DNA from: Bianquea renquensis
GTDB lineage: Bacteria > Bacillota > Clostridia > Lachnospirales > Bianqueaceae
NCBI RefSeq assembly: GCF_014384895.1
Contig: NZ_JACRSQ010000007.1
Coordinates: 62,001 to 126,000 of the forward strand
Length of the DNA stretch: 64,000 nt
Direction: 5' to 3'
The position numbers and the translations under genes are program-made. Position 1 is the stretch's first letter; the number at the start of each line of letters is the position of its first letter. Positions 26,267 to 34,501 of this stretch are shown here, one piece after another. Below the pieces are notes generated by a model. The model had not been told where the DNA came from, did not search any database, and saw nothing but the letters and a program-made list of their open reading frames with translations.

Positions 26267-26323
26267 GTGTTGGTGGCAGAATTCGCCGCTGTCGCTAACG
26301 CTCCAGAATGGAGATTTTTATGA
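26267..26323 (+). CDS. Putative 18-codon leader peptide coupled to helD
   Basis: A GTG at 26267 with an ideal AGGAGGA (26256-26262) five bases upstream opens an 18-codon frame (MLVAEFAAVANAPEWRFL). Its TGA stop (26321-26323) overlaps the helD ATG (26320-26322) as ATGA. The strong ribosome binding site, the hairpin between the promoter and this frame, and the stop-start overlap suggest a translated leader that couples or regulates helicase synthesis. The peptide does not resemble anything I know. Confidence 0.5.
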   Translation: MLVAEFAAVANAPEWRFL

Positions 26324-28599
26324 GCATATCGCAACATCCGGATTATGCTGAGGAAACACAATATCTGTCCCACACGCTGCAGGAACTGGAAAAGACCTTG
26401 AAAATCATGCAGAAAAGAGCATCGGATCTGTCTGTCGAAGTCCATGAAAAGAATCGTCAGGTAACCAATGACAGCAGTCAGGACTACATTGATTTGATGG
26501 TGGGCTCGGCGTTATTATCCTATGCTTCCAACAAGACGGAAGCGCTGGAGGCAGTGCGCCAGGCTCCTTACTTTGCAAGGATCGATTTCCGGGAGGATAA
26601 GAAGCAGGAGACAGAGCGGTTTTACCTTGGAAAGACATCCATCATTGAGGAAGAGGATCAGAAGTTGTTGGTCGTCGATTGGAGGGCACCTGTCGCGAAT
26701 TTATACTACGAGGGACGCATTGGAGAGAATCACTATAAGGCACCTCAGGGGGAAATCACGGGGGAATTGTCGCGAAAGCGGCAGTATGTTATATCCAGCG
26801 GCGCGCTGGCCGGGATTTCAGATGTGGACATCGTGACCGACGACGAACTGTTAAACGCTTGTCTGGAAGCCAATGCCACCAACCGTCTGAAAGAGATTGT
26901 GGGAACTATACAGGGAGAGCAGAATCAGATTATACGCTCAGATCTGTGGAAGACCTTGATTGTTCAGGGGTCTGCCGGAGCGGGGAAGACCACCGTTGCC
27001 CTACACCGGATCGCGTACTTACTGTACGCCTATGCGGGCACCATCGCTGGCGATAACTTTATGATTCTGGGGCCGAATCAATTCTTTCTAAACTATATTT
27101 CCGCCGTGCTTCCGGATTTAGGCGTCGGGGAGGTCAAGCAGAGTACATTTGAAGACTTTGCCAGGGCCATATTAGGTAAAAAATTCAAAATTCAGGATAT
27201 CCACCATAAACTGCGGATATTTCTGCGCTCAAAATCCAAACCGGAAGAGATTCGATGGTTAAAACAAGAGTCCTATTTTAAATCTTCCCAGGCATTTATC
27301 CATGTCTGTGACGCGTATCTGAAGCATCTGGAATCTAACTACCTGCCAAAAGAAGGTCTGTTGCTTGCGGGCCAGCCTTTCATGTCATATAAACAACTGC
27401 AAGATTTGTTTCTCCATTCTTACCGGCATCTCTGCTTTGAAAAGCGCATACCGGAGATGAAAAAGAATATTCAGTCGAAACTCCGCACACAGAAGGCGGC
27501 CATGCAGAAAGGGCTGGAAGAGAAGTGCGAGCGCCTGCGAGAGAAAATCATCATGCAGTATCCCAATGACTGCCCTCAGCGCAGGGAGGCCATGAAGGCG
27601 CTATACGATAAGCGCGATGCCTTGTTGCGCAACCTAGAAGCGGAGAGCAAGACCCTCATTGCGAAATACTTAGCAAAAATACCTAAAACAACCGGCTTAG
27701 AGTATTATAAACAGCTCTACACAGATGATCAGCTGTTCGATCAGTTTGTGCGGCCTGCCGCAGGGGATTTTGCTGATTATCTGCGGCAGTATACACTGGA
27801 GCATATTCGGAGACAGACACTGGAACTGGAAGATTTAGCGCCAGCGATGCTTATTGCCGTGTCCGTCAAAGGGCTTTCCAAAAGTGAGGGGATTCGTCAC
27901 GTAGTCATTGACGAAGCACAGGATCTCAGCCTTTTTCAGTTTTATATGCTCAAACGGATTCTGAGTAACTGTACCTTCACCATATTAGGAGACTTATATC
28001 AGGGAATTCACGGGTATCGGTCCATCCAAAACTGGGACGAGGTTCAGAGGATCTATTTGCCCGGGGAGAGCGCCAGCGACGTCAAAATTCTGCAGAAGAG
28101 CTATCGGACTACAATCGAAGTGGTGGATAAGGCGGGACTCATTATGGAACGGCTGCACATGAATCCAAGCTATAAAGCGATTCCCTTTCTCCGCCACGGC
28201 GATGAAGTTGTCTATCAGAAATTGGATTACAGGTCTACAATCGCAGCGATCGGGCAGTCCATCCTTCAAGGAAGGGCCGAGAGAGGATATGTGACCTTTG
28301 CCGTAATCTGCAAAAATCAGGAGGACGCAGCGACCGCATATCAATCCCTAAAAGAACAGCTTCCGAACGTCCAATTGATCTCGGAGGACAACGCCGTCTA
28401 TGACGGGGGGATCAGTGTCCTGCCGTCCTACCTGGCAAAGGGGATGGAATTTGACGCGGTCTATCTTCCCTGGGCGGATGCCAGCCATTACGGAATGGAC
28501 GCTCTGGATGGCAAACTGCTATATGTCTCCATGACCCGCGCGCTCCACAGTCTTTATCTCTACTATGAAGATGAGATTACGCCGCTACTTGCATGCTGA
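26320..28599 (+). CDS. helD: HelD-type UvrD/Rep superfamily 1 helicase (RNA polymerase recycling factor)
   Basis: Superfamily 1 ATPase of 759 residues. A charged coiled N-terminus (about 1-60) fits the HelD arm that enters the RNA polymerase secondary channel. Helicase motifs follow: Walker A VQGSAGAGKTTVAL at about residue 213, motif II IDEAQDLSLFQ, motif III LGDLYQGIHGYRS, and the late motifs YLAKGMEFDAVYLPWA and YVSMTRALHSLYLY. A basic helical insertion lies around residues 380-440. The ATG at 26320 is preferred to 26308 because TGGAG sits at the right distance. HelD proteins release stalled RNA polymerase, and some protect it from rifamycins. It lies between lexA and the YneA-like gene. 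Confidence 0.88.
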   Translation: MSISQHPDYAEETQYLSHTLQELEKTLKIMQKRASDLSVEVHEKNRQVTNDSSQDYIDLMVGSALLSYASNKTEALEAVRQAPYFARIDFREDKKQETERFYLGKTSIIEEEDQKLLVVDWRAPVANLYYEGRIGENHYKAPQGEITGELSRKRQYVISSGALAGISDVDIVTDDELLNACLEANATNRLKEIVGTIQGEQNQIIRSDLWKTLIVQGSAGAGKTTVALHRIAYLLYAYAGTIAGDNFMILGPNQFFLNYISAVLPDLGVGEVKQSTFEDFARAILGKKFKIQDIHHKLRIFLRSKSKPEEIRWLKQESYFKSSQAFIHVCDAYLKHLESNYLPKEGLLLAGQPFMSYKQLQDLFLHSYRHLCFEKRIPEMKKNIQSKLRTQKAAMQKGLEEKCERLREKIIMQYPNDCPQRREAMKALYDKRDALLRNLEAESKTLIAKYLAKIPKTTGLEYYKQLYTDDQLFDQFVRPAAGDFADYLRQYTLEHIRRQTLELEDLAPAMLIAVSVKGLSKSEGIRHVVIDEAQDLSLFQFYMLKRILSNCTFTILGDLYQGIHGYRSIQNWDEVQRIYLPGESASDVKILQKSYRTTIEVVDKAGLIMERLHMNPSYKAIPFLRHGDEVVYQKLDYRSTIAAIGQSILQGRAERGYVTFAVICKNQEDAATAYQSLKEQLPNVQLISEDNAVYDGGISVLPSYLAKGMEFDAVYLPWADASHYGMDALDGKLLYVSMTRALHSLYLYYEDEITPLLAC

Positions 28600-28627
28600 G
28601 GTTTTAAAGTGTTATAGGATAAGAATA

Positions 28628-28653
28628 GGGGGTGTATCCAAAGATACACCCCC
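28628..28653. terminator. Hairpin between converging helD and DUF4234 genes
   Basis: GGGGGTGTATC (28628-28638) pairs perfectly with GATACACCCCC (28643-28653) around CAAA. No T-run follows on either strand, so termination efficiency is uncertain. Confidence 0.6.
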
Positions 28654-28696
28654 ACATATCGATTCCCTCTGGGACTGTCAACCGGCAACTTTACTG

Positions 28697-29059
28697 TTAC
28701 TGCTGCGGCTGGCCATTGTCTGTTGCAATCAAGCGATTGATCTCATTCTGCATCAGGGCCCAGCCGACAATGGGCATGAGCAGTTCTAAGACAAGGTAGA
28801 GAACATTGCTGTTGCTGCTGGGGATACCGCGCTGCGTCTTGGCTTGATCGAGCTTTTCACCCATCTTGTAGGCCCAGTAGATGCCATAGATATTGCAAGT
28901 GACAAGTGTCAGAAGAAATGCGATTCCACCGGAGGGCGCATTGGTCTGATTGGACAGCTGATTGGAGTCATTGGTCATGCAAATGAACCAATAGATTCCA
29001 TAGATGCCACAGGTGACGATGGACAAGACGATACATAGGGGAAGACTTTTTTGTTGCAT
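28697..29059 (-). CDS. DUF4234 domain membrane protein
   Basis: Small membrane protein of 120 residues with an internal duplication: LSIVTCGIYGIYWF near residue 13 and LTLVTCNIYGIYWAYK near residue 50, each a transmembrane segment with a T-C-x-IYGIYW motif, then a third hydrophobic segment near residue 90. Function of the family is unknown. The ATG at 29059 is preferred over earlier starts since the promoter at 29103-29131 and AGGAGG at 29071-29076 lie upstream of it. It is divergent from the YneA-like gene. Confidence 0.85.
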   Translation of the reverse strand: MQQKSLPLCIVLSIVTCGIYGIYWFICMTNDSNQLSNQTNAPSGGIAFLLTLVTCNIYGIYWAYKMGEKLDQAKTQRGIPSSNSNVLYLVLELLMPIVGWALMQNEINRLIATDNGQPQQ

Positions 29060-29102
29060 AGTATGTAGAACCTCCTTTGATTTATAAATCCTCTCTTTTA
29101 CC

Positions 29103-29131
29103 ATTTTACAAAATTGCGCCCCATATGTCAA
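29103..29131 (-). promoter_or_regulatory. Promoter of the DUF4234 gene
   Basis: Reverse strand: TTGACA (29126-29131), 17 bp, TAAAAT (29103-29108). Confidence 0.8.
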
Positions 29132-29192
29132 TTACCTATATATAATTTTTAGACTCGCAGAAATTTGGCAGTGCGATATATTGTATCCTTTG

Positions 29193-29206
29193 CGAACATA
29201 TGATCT
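29193..29206 (+). promoter_or_regulatory. SOS box upstream of the YneA-like gene
   Basis: CGAACATATGATCT matches 12 of 14 positions of CGAACRNRYGTTYC. It lies 31 bp before the -35 box of the YneA-like gene. Confidence 0.65.
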
Positions 29207-29237
29207 AAAAAATTCCCGAATTTTTCTAAAAACCCTC

Positions 29238-29266
29238 TTGACAAGAATATGCGTTCGCACTATAAT
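29238..29266 (+). promoter_or_regulatory. Consensus promoter of the YneA-like gene
   Basis: TTGACA (29238-29243), 17 bp, TATAAT (29261-29266), a perfect consensus that would need tight repression. Confidence 0.92.
29244..29257 (-). promoter_or_regulatory. SOS box inside the YneA-like promoter spacer
   Basis: Reverse strand CGAACGCATATTCT matches 12 of 14 positions of CGAACRNRYGTTYC and lies between the -35 and -10 boxes, the ideal place for LexA repression. Confidence 0.75.
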
Positions 29267-29321
29267 AAGAACATACTATCGGCAAACAATTGTTCCTATT
29301 TCAATGAAAAGAGGGATTCTG

Positions 29322-29681
29322 ATGACTACATATCAAGCTACACATGTGACGGCCAGAACAGCGCCTAAAAAGAAACTTCTCGCCCGGTATCGCAGGCTGC
29401 TTGTCATTCTTTCAGCGCTCGTCATCATCTTGTTATCGCTGCTGATCGCGCAAGGGATTCACTATTCTGCTCGGGCGGAAGAGCTGAATGTCAAGACGTA
29501 TCAGTCTGTTACCATAAGCGAAGGGGAATGCCTGTGGACCATTGCGCAGCAATACAAGGCGGAGGGAATGGATGTTCGCCGGTATGTCGGTGAGATTAAA
29601 CGGATCAATCAACTGTCCTCTGATACCATTGTGTCAGGACAGTCGTTGATTCTGCCAATTTACTCGGTCTCCAACGAATAG
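29322..29681 (+). CDS. YneA-like SOS cell division inhibitor (TM + LysM)
   Basis: Protein of 119 residues with a basic N-terminus, one transmembrane helix at about 27-45 (LLVILSALVIILLSLLIAQG) and an extracytoplasmic LysM domain (YQSVTISEGECLWTIAQQY to SGQSLILPIY). This layout is that of Bacillus YneA, which blocks septation during the SOS response and is encoded beside lexA. Here lexA lies 3.2 kb away, with helD and a DUF4234 gene between. The perfect promoter with an embedded SOS box supports the role. The start at 29322 has GAGGG upstream. Without a test, a general LysM protein remains possible. Confidence 0.8.
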   Translation: MTTYQATHVTARTAPKKKLLARYRRLLVILSALVIILLSLLIAQGIHYSARAEELNVKTYQSVTISEGECLWTIAQQYKAEGMDVRRYVGEIKRINQLSSDTIVSGQSLILPIYSVSNE

Positions 29682-29702
29682 AAACCTCATCTTTTACTAT
29701 TG

Positions 29703-29727
29703 ACACGGCGCTAAGGCGCCGTGTTTT
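29703..29727 (+). terminator. Terminator after the YneA-like gene
   Basis: ACACGGCGC (29703-29711), loop TAAG, GCGCCGTGT (29716-29724), then TTT. Confidence 0.88.
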
Positions 29728-29769
29728 CGACAGATTCTTTATCTTTTATCCAGAAAAAGTCTAAAACTA

Positions 29770-29798
29770 TTGCCAAATCCTAGTTTATTCGCTATAAT
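29770..29798 (+). promoter_or_regulatory. Promoter of putP
   Basis: TTGCCA (29770-29775), 17 bp, TATAAT (29793-29798). The putP ATG is 49 bp downstream. Confidence 0.8.
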
Positions 29799-29846
29799 AG
29801 AACGTATGCTTTGTACCTGTACATCAAAAAACTAGGAGGGGATGAA

Positions 29847-31379
29847 ATGGACGATAGGATATGGATTATCATCGCGTTCATCATGTATTTGGGGATTATG
29901 CTTACCATAGGATTTCGCTACTATGGGAGAACGAAAAATTCGGAGGAATACTTTTTAGGAGGCCGCAAACTTAGCGGCTGGGTGGCGGCTCTCAGCGCAC
30001 AGGCATCCGACATGAGCGGTTGGCTGCTCATGGGATTGCCCGGCGCCATCTATGCACTCGGCACAGGACAGATATGGATTGCCGTTGGCCTGGCTCTTGG
30101 TACGGCCATCAACTGGATCTTTATCGCAGCCAGATTGCGAAGGTACACCATCGTGGCGGGGAACGCCTTGACGCTCCCGGAGTATTTTCAGAACCGCTTC
30201 CACGATACAAAGGGAATTTTGAAGATCGCCTCCTCTCTCTTTATCATGATCTTCTTTCTCGTCTATACCGCCTCAGCTTTTTCAGCGGGCGCCCAGCTTT
30301 TCCAAACCATTTTTGGAATCGAGTATACATATGCACTTATCATCGGCGCGGTTGTGATCTTGTCTTACACCTTTCTTGGCGGTTTCATGGCCGTCTGCTG
30401 GACAGATTTCATACAGGGATTGTTGATGCTTTTCGCTATTTTGATCGTTCCAGCCGTGGCGCTGAACCTTATGGGTGGTCTGGGGCAGCTGAATAGCGCG
30501 GGAACAGCTCCCCATTTTTTGAATCCATTGTACAATGGAGGGGAGAGGATCACGGCGGTATCCCTGATTTCACAGTTTGCCTGGGCACTGGGATACCTGG
30601 GGATGCCTCATATTCTGGTACGTTTTATGGCGATTAAAAATAATCGGGAAGTCAAAAAATCTAGAGTCATTGCCATCACGTGGGTGATTCTATCTCTGGG
30701 GGCGGCCTGTGCCATTGGCGTTATTGGCCGCGCGTTTCTCCCGAACCTCGGCGCCGATGACAAGGAAAAAGTCTTTATCTCCATGATCTTAGAGATATTT
30801 AAGGGGAATCCTCTTTTGCTTTTGATCGGCGGAATTCTGCTGTGCGGCGTTCTCGCCGCCATTATGTCGACGGCAGACTCACAGCTTCTCGTCACAGCCT
30901 CCTCCATATCACAGGATCTCTATAAGGGCGTTGTCAATAAAAATGCATCGGACAAAAGTCTTCTGCGGTTGAGTCGAATTGTCACTGTCGCCGTCGCCGC
31001 CATCGCGTTCTGTATCGCGCTGGACCCTAAGAGCAGTGTCATGGATCTGGTTTCTAACGCCTGGGCGGGCTTTGGCGCGACCTTCGGACCTGTCGTTCTG
31101 CTGAGCTTGTTTTGGAAGCGAGGCAATAAAATCGGTGCGGCTTTTGGCATGGTCGGCGGAGGTCTGACTGTGATCATCTGGGATTATATTAAGTTCGGCG
31201 GCGCTACCTTAGCGGCGTCAACAGGACTTTACTCCCTGCTTCCCGGTTTTCTTGTAGGCTTGGTCGCCTTTTTCGTCGTCAGCCTTTTGACGAAGGAACC
31301 GGAGGACGTCATTCAAAAGGAATTTGCTTTGGTTGCCTCGGGCAATGACGTGGAGATCGACAAAACCTTGGAGTCCTGA
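29847..31379 (+). CDS. putP: Sodium/proline symporter
   Basis: Sodium:solute symporter (SSS/LeuT fold) of 510 residues with about 13 helices, importing proline with Na+. PutP-type motifs include GRTKNSEEYFLGGRKLSGWVAALSAQASDMSGWLLMG (written here only as the region at about 25-60), LSYTFLGGFMAVCWTDFIQG and the helix 9 segment AAIMSTADSQLLVTASS. The ATG at 29847 is chosen over an upstream TTG because AGGAGGG is 8 bases before it. It is monocistronic, with its own promoter. It is not next to proline catabolism genes here. Confidence 0.92.
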   Translation: MDDRIWIIIAFIMYLGIMLTIGFRYYGRTKNSEEYFLGGRKLSGWVAALSAQASDMSGWLLMGLPGAIYALGTGQIWIAVGLALGTAINWIFIAARLRRYTIVAGNALTLPEYFQNRFHDTKGILKIASSLFIMIFFLVYTASAFSAGAQLFQTIFGIEYTYALIIGAVVILSYTFLGGFMAVCWTDFIQGLLMLFAILIVPAVALNLMGGLGQLNSAGTAPHFLNPLYNGGERITAVSLISQFAWALGYLGMPHILVRFMAIKNNREVKKSRVIAITWVILSLGAACAIGVIGRAFLPNLGADDKEKVFISMILEIFKGNPLLLLIGGILLCGVLAAIMSTADSQLLVTASSISQDLYKGVVNKNASDKSLLRLSRIVTVAVAAIAFCIALDPKSSVMDLVSNAWAGFGATFGPVVLLSLFWKRGNKIGAAFGMVGGGLTVIIWDYIKFGGATLAASTGLYSLLPGFLVGLVAFFVVSLLTKEPEDVIQKEFALVASGNDVEIDKTLES

Positions 31380-31381
31380 TA

Positions 31382-31399
31382 TTGTCAAGTATTTGACAA
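31382..31399. promoter_or_regulatory. Rex-like operator at the fucO promoter
   Basis: TTGTCAA-GTAT-TTGACAA, a perfect 7-bp inverted repeat with a 4-base spacer, the geometry of the Clostridial Rex site. One symmetric position differs from the consensus (C/G instead of T/A or G/C). The right half is the -35 box, so binding would block RNA polymerase. Confidence 0.55.
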
Positions 31400-31421
31400 A
31401 AGATACCGACAGGAGTATACT
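31393..31421 (+). promoter_or_regulatory. Promoter of fucO
   Basis: TTGACA (31393-31398), 17 bp, TATACT (31416-31421). Confidence 0.88.
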
Positions 31422-31464
31422 ATACTTGCGTTTTGAGACGTAAATTTACTTGGAGGTCGATGAA

Positions 31465-32616
31465 ATGGCGAATCGTATTGTTCTAAACACAGTTTCGTAT
31501 CACGGCAAGGGCGCGATCGCAGAAATTGCCACGGAGATACGGGCAAGAGGGTATAAGAAGGCATTTGTCTGTTCTGACCCAGATCTAATCAAATTCCAGG
31601 TAACAAAAAAGGTCACGGACGTGTTGGAGCAGGCGTCCATCGCGTATGAGATTTACTCGGATATCAAACCCAATCCCACCATTGAGAATGTGCAGCACGG
31701 TGTAGCTGCCTTTCATGCCTCTGGGGCAGACTGCATCGTTGCCATTGGCGGCGGTTCATCCATGGATACGGCCAAGGCGATTGGAATCATTGCAGAAAAC
31801 CCTGAATTTGCGGATGTCCGGAGCCTGGAGGGGGTGGCGCCCACAAAGAATCACGCGGTCTTTACCATCGCAGTCCCAACGACAGCGGGAACTGCGGCGG
31901 AGGTGACCATCAACTACGTTATCACGGATGTGGAGAAGAAACGGAAGTTTGTCTGTGTTGACACCCACGATATACCAGAGATCGCGGTAATTGATCCCGA
32001 TATGATGGCCAGCATGCCAAAGGGATTGACCGCGGCCACCGGCATGGATGCGCTGACCCATGCCATTGAAGGCTACATCACAAAAGGCGCGTGGGAAATG
32101 ACGGATATGTTCCATCTGAAGGCGATTGAGCTTATTGCAGAGCATCTGCGCGGCGCTGTGAACAACACGCCGGAGGGCCGGGAGGGCATGGCGCTGGCTC
32201 AGTATGTGGCGGGCATGGGCTTCTCCAATGTGGGACTGGGGATCGTACACAGCATGGCCCACGGCTTAGGCGCTCTGTATGACACGCCACACGGTGTGGC
32301 CAATGCGATTCTCCTTCCCACCATCATGGAGTACAACGCACCGGCGACAGGCGACAAATATAAGAAGATTGCCGCGGCTATGGGAGTCAAGGGCGTGGAA
32401 ACCATGACACAGGAGGAATATCGAAAGGCTGCTGTAGACGCAGTTCGGCAGCTATCAGCCGATGTGGGAATCCCCGCGGATTTGAAGGATATCGTGAAGC
32501 GGGAGGATGTAGATTTCCTGGCAGAATCCGCTTATGCGGACGCCTGCCGTCCGGGAAACCCTCGGGATACAAGTGTCGAAGAGATCAAGGCGCTCTATCT
32601 TAAACTGATGGAATAA
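31465..32616 (+). CDS. fucO: Lactaldehyde reductase (iron-containing alcohol dehydrogenase)
   Basis: Group III iron-dependent, NADH-linked reductase converting lactaldehyde to 1,2-propanediol, or a close alcohol dehydrogenase. It resembles FucO throughout: PNPTIENVQHG, AIGGGSSMDTAKAIGII, FADVRSLEG, PTTAGTAAEVTINYVITD, metal ligands in GMDALTHAIEGY and HSMAHGLGALYDTPHG. The 383 residues from the ATG at 31465 match FucO length, with GGAGG eight bases upstream. No fucose or rhamnose genes are adjacent; the Rex-like operator suggests a role in disposing of excess NADH. mgsA elsewhere in the window could feed it through methylglyoxal. Confidence 0.9.
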   Translation: MANRIVLNTVSYHGKGAIAEIATEIRARGYKKAFVCSDPDLIKFQVTKKVTDVLEQASIAYEIYSDIKPNPTIENVQHGVAAFHASGADCIVAIGGGSSMDTAKAIGIIAENPEFADVRSLEGVAPTKNHAVFTIAVPTTAGTAAEVTINYVITDVEKKRKFVCVDTHDIPEIAVIDPDMMASMPKGLTAATGMDALTHAIEGYITKGAWEMTDMFHLKAIELIAEHLRGAVNNTPEGREGMALAQYVAGMGFSNVGLGIVHSMAHGLGALYDTPHGVANAILLPTIMEYNAPATGDKYKKIAAAMGVKGVETMTQEEYRKAAVDAVRQLSADVGIPADLKDIVKREDVDFLAESAYADACRPGNPRDTSVEEIKALYLKLME

Positions 32617-32642
32617 CCCCGCTTGACCGAACATTTATGTAT

Positions 32643-32689
32643 AAAATCGGCAGAGAGTGAACGTTTATGTCACTTTCTGCCGATTTTTT
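32643..32689 (+). terminator. Terminator after fucO
   Basis: An 18-bp stem (32643-32660 with 32670-32687, one G-U pair) and a 9-base loop, ending in six T residues. Confidence 0.95.
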
Positions 32690-32694
32690 GCACA

Positions 32695-32724
32695 CAGAAA
32701 AACGTTTGCGTTCCGCAAACGTTT
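32695..32724 (-). terminator. Terminator of the proS-ttcA-xer unit
   Basis: Reverse strand: AAACGTTTGCG-GAA-CGCAAACGTTT followed by TTCTG. It begins at the recombinase stop codon (TAG, 32725-32727). Confidence 0.9.
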
Positions 32725-33783
32725 CTATTCTTCCTTTCGAAGCTTTACCACGTTGGCAGCACTGCGCCGCCGGGAATCTTCAATCTGCGCATAGTGCTTT
32801 CGCGTCGTATTGACGTCCTTGTGGCCTAGGACATCCGCTACGAGATAGATATCGCCTGTCTCATTGTACAGCTCCGTTCCATAGGAGCTGCGCAGCTTAT
32901 GGGGCGATATATTTTTTAGCTGGGTTACCGTCTGCGCGTACTTTTTCACCAGGTTTTCAACCGCACGGACGGTGAGCCTGCTTTTTTTCAGCGACAAAAA
33001 GAGGGCATCCTCATGGCCTTCCAGCGGGAGAATCTGTTTTCTCTGTTCTAGATAGTCGCGGAGGGCCTGTTCGACCTCATCCCCAAAATAGAGTATGGAC
33101 TCATTGCCACCTTTTCGCACAATCCGCAGTCCATTATTCTCAAAATCAATATCTGTCAGATTCAGGCCGACACATTCGGAGACCCGCATCCCCGTCCCCA
33201 AAAGCACAGAGATCAGCGCAAGGTCCCGGACGCGGGTGTGTTCGTGATAGACCCGCTGATGCTTCGTCAGCTTATCGCCGGATTCCACTTCGTCCAACAG
33301 TCGGGCAATCTCGTTCACGTCCAGCCGAATAATATTTTTATCGTGGATTTTGGGAGTGCTGACCAGCATGGCCGGGTTGCCCTTAATTTTTTCTTTTTTA
33401 TAAAAATACTTGTAGAGGCTGCGGACAGCGGAGATCTTTCGCGCCTTCCCCCGTTCTCCATTCTGAAACTCCTCCACGGCGCCGTCCTCATCCGGTTTTT
33501 CATAGTAGGAGAGATAATCGAGAAACATCTCGATCTGCTGGGCACTGACCCCATCCAGATCCTCCAGGGTGATATCGTGGATGGTCTTGCCGGAGAGGGA
33601 GGGGATGTACTCCAGGAGGAAGGAAAAAAAGATGCGCAGATCATGGGCATATCCCAACCGAGTCTTTTCCGCCGTTGTCGGTTCAATTCCGCGAAAGTAC
33701 TCAAAACAAAATTCCGGCAGCTGAAACAGAAGCTCCCGCAGCTTTTTAATGTCGTTTTTCTTTTGTTCCTCATGATAGTCCAT
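32725..33783 (-). CDS. XerC/XerD-like tyrosine recombinase
   Basis: Site-specific recombinase of 352 residues. An N-terminal SAM-like core-binding domain (about 25-150) precedes the catalytic domain, where all expected residues are present: Arg in GTGMRVSECVGL, Lys in RKGGNES, His-x-x-Arg in SPHKLRSSYG, His in LGHKDVNTT and the nucleophile Tyr in RKHYAQIE. It overlaps the ttcA-like gene by 14 bp and shares its transcript with proS. That setting, and the chromosomal G+C, argue for a resident gene rather than a fresh integrase. Whether it resolves chromosome dimers cannot be told; no dif site was found. Confidence 0.88.
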   Translation of the reverse strand: MDYHEEQKKNDIKKLRELLFQLPEFCFEYFRGIEPTTAEKTRLGYAHDLRIFFSFLLEYIPSLSGKTIHDITLEDLDGVSAQQIEMFLDYLSYYEKPDEDGAVEEFQNGERGKARKISAVRSLYKYFYKKEKIKGNPAMLVSTPKIHDKNIIRLDVNEIARLLDEVESGDKLTKHQRVYHEHTRVRDLALISVLLGTGMRVSECVGLNLTDIDFENNGLRIVRKGGNESILYFGDEVEQALRDYLEQRKQILPLEGHEDALFLSLKKSRLTVRAVENLVKKYAQTVTQLKNISPHKLRSSYGTELYNETGDIYLVADVLGHKDVNTTRKHYAQIEDSRRRSAANVVKLRKEE

Positions 33784-34501
33784 GGTCGGTGTTCCACCCC
33801 TTTATGTCAGAATTCCGTATTGCCCGGAATATCCGCTCCGTTGTTCCGGAATTCTCTTTATTCCACTGGCGAAGCATATCCTTGGCATACTCTCGTTTGG
33901 TAAATCCGTTGGCCGGGCAGGGATTGTGCAGGATGGGCAGTTTCATGGATCGGGCAAAGGAGATAAGATCAGACTCCGGAGTGAAGAGCAGGGGGCGGAT
34001 GGAGTAGAGTTCCATTCGATCCCAATGGGTCACAGGGGAAAAGGTATGGATCCGCCCCTCGTAGAGAAGACTCATGATAAATGTCTCCACCACATCCTCC
34101 ATATGATGGCCAAGCGCCACTTTATTGCAACCTAGCTGTTTGGCCGCTTCGTTGAAGGATCCCTTGCGAAGCTTAGCGCAGAGAGCGCAGGGATTCTTTT
34201 CCTTACGAATCTCAAACACGATTTCTCCAATGTCTGTCGGAATCACCGTGTAGGGGATCTGATAGTCTGCCATCAGCGCCGCCACATCGGAAGCGTCGAA
34301 ACCATCAAATCCCAGGGATACCGTAAAGGCGTGGAGTTCAAATTTCTTCGGATAGAAGCGCTGAAGCCCCTTCAATGCCAGCGCCAGGCTTAGGCTGTCC
34401 TTCCCGCCAGAAACGCCGATGGCGATGAAATCGCCATCCTCGATCATGTGAAATTCATCCACAGCCTTCCGGGTATAGCTCAACAATTTCTGATAGGTCA
34501 T
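33770..34501 (-). CDS. TtcA/TilS-superfamily tRNA thiolation protein (PP-loop ATPase)
   Basis: PP-loop ATPase of 243 residues. The ATP-binding SGGKDS is at about residues 31-36, followed by CALCAKLRKG with a CxxC pair that in TtcA binds a 4Fe-4S cluster, and LGHHMEDVVETFIMSLLYEGR. It probably adenylates and thiolates a tRNA base such as C32. The ATG at 34501 overlaps the proS stop as TAATG, so translation is coupled. The third TtcA cysteine is likely the one in HNPCPANG. It lies in an operon between proS and a recombinase gene. Confidence 0.82.
   Translation of the reverse strand: MTYQKLLSYTRKAVDEFHMIEDGDFIAIGVSGGKDSLSLALALKGLQRFYPKKFELHAFTVSLGFDGFDASDVAALMADYQIPYTVIPTDIGEIVFEIRKEKNPCALCAKLRKGSFNEAAKQLGCNKVALGHHMEDVVETFIMSLLYEGRIHTFSPVTHWDRMELYSIRPLLFTPESDLISFARSMKLPILHNPCPANGFTKREYAKDMLRQWNKENSGTTERIFRAIRNSDIKGWNTDHGLS

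Noticed and set aside
29268..29281. A third SOS box at the YneA-like gene
   Set aside because: AGAACATACTATCG matches only about 10 of 14 consensus positions, too weak beside the two better boxes.
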